Positions 63,838-64,000 of a stretch of DNA of 64,000 nt are shown piece by piece. Both the position numbers and the translations under genes were made by a program. Each line of letters opens with the position of its first letter. Positions within the stretch are counted from its first letter, which is position 1. Under the pieces are notes generated by a model. That model was given only the letters and a program-made list of their open reading frames with translations. It was not told the origin of the DNA and made no database searches. The stretch is from Scolanthus callimorphus (taxonomy: Eukaryota; Cnidaria; Anthozoa; Actiniaria; Edwardsiidae), in NCBI GenBank assembly GCA_033964015.1, contig CM066916.1:15912501-15976500 (forward strand). Direction: 5' to 3'.

Positions 63838-64000
63838 GTACGTATTCGTAAGGGAGCATTCATTATTTATGCCAGGTGGTGGGCTGGCAAGATTTTTCAT
63901 TCAGCCCCAAAAACCTATTGACCCCCCTCCAAGTATCAATAAAAACCTCAAAACTCCTTTAGGCAATTTTTATAATAATGATAGCCCCCCTCTCCCCCTT
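63838..64000 (+). other. Intron of the DUF6589-like gene, runs off the window
   Basis: Begins GTACGTATTCG at the last exon border. No further exon within the window. Confidence 0.5.

Overview
This is a eukaryotic, animal-type genome window: AT-rich, split genes with GT-AG introns, and very dense in transposable elements. The mix (Penelope-like elements with GIY-YIG, a tyrosine-recombinase DIRS/Ngaro-type retroelement, Ty3/gypsy and BEL/Pao elements, P/THAP9-type and Merlin-type transposases, C2H2 genes with DUF6589-like regions, a rhodopsin-class GPCR) fits a cnidarian, most likely an anthozoan (coral or anemone). That assignment is inference from family knowledge; no search was run. There is no sign of a bacterial chromosome.

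Layout. 0-2.3 kb: unassigned DNA, a hairpin-rich tandem repeat and a MITE. 2.3-6.8 kb: three small TATA-box genes (a C2H2 protein fused to a longer region, a second split C2H2 protein, a RING protein) that share one family of GC-rich promoter minisatellites, suggesting one virus-like or mobile unit. 6.8-7.1 kb: a deleted duplicate of the GPCR locus found at 34 kb. 7.7-9.2 kb: an unrecognised three-exon gene, probably decayed. 10.1-11.9 kb: Penelope-like 3' region with a tandemly amplified tail, next to a Myb/SANT-like exon. 14.4-19.2 kb: five tandem copies of a ~956-bp satellite. 21.3-30.7 kb: two nearly identical 4.7-kb tandem units carrying a LINE 3' piece and an internally deleted gypsy element whose gag continues to 31.4 kb; then Merlin and Penelope-like remnants. 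34.1-35.3 kb: GPCR pseudogene. 38.0-38.9 kb: cysteine-protease-like remnant abutting a Penelope-like piece. 39.7-43.5 kb: a 32-bp minisatellite split by a 3-kb foldback element full of paired CRE (TGACGTCA) and E-box (CACGTG) sites.

The centrepiece is 44400-57185: a 12.8-kb P/THAP9-type DNA transposon bounded by exact 43-bp terminal inverted repeats and a TTTATA target duplication. It carries two convergent genes, a C2H2 protein on the plus strand and a six-exon transposase on the minus strand. A 5.0-kb tyrosine-recombinase retroelement (47342-52360) is inserted inside transposase exon 6, exactly between two codons. Its split direct repeats have the internal B1-A2 junction inside an intron of gag. 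The right end holds a BEL/Pao remnant with its reverse-transcriptase core missing, a small unrecognised frame, and the start of a DUF6589-like gene that runs out of the window.

Most coding regions carry frameshifts, deletions or insertions, so few are expected to be functional. All exon borders are read by eye from splice signals and phase agreement.
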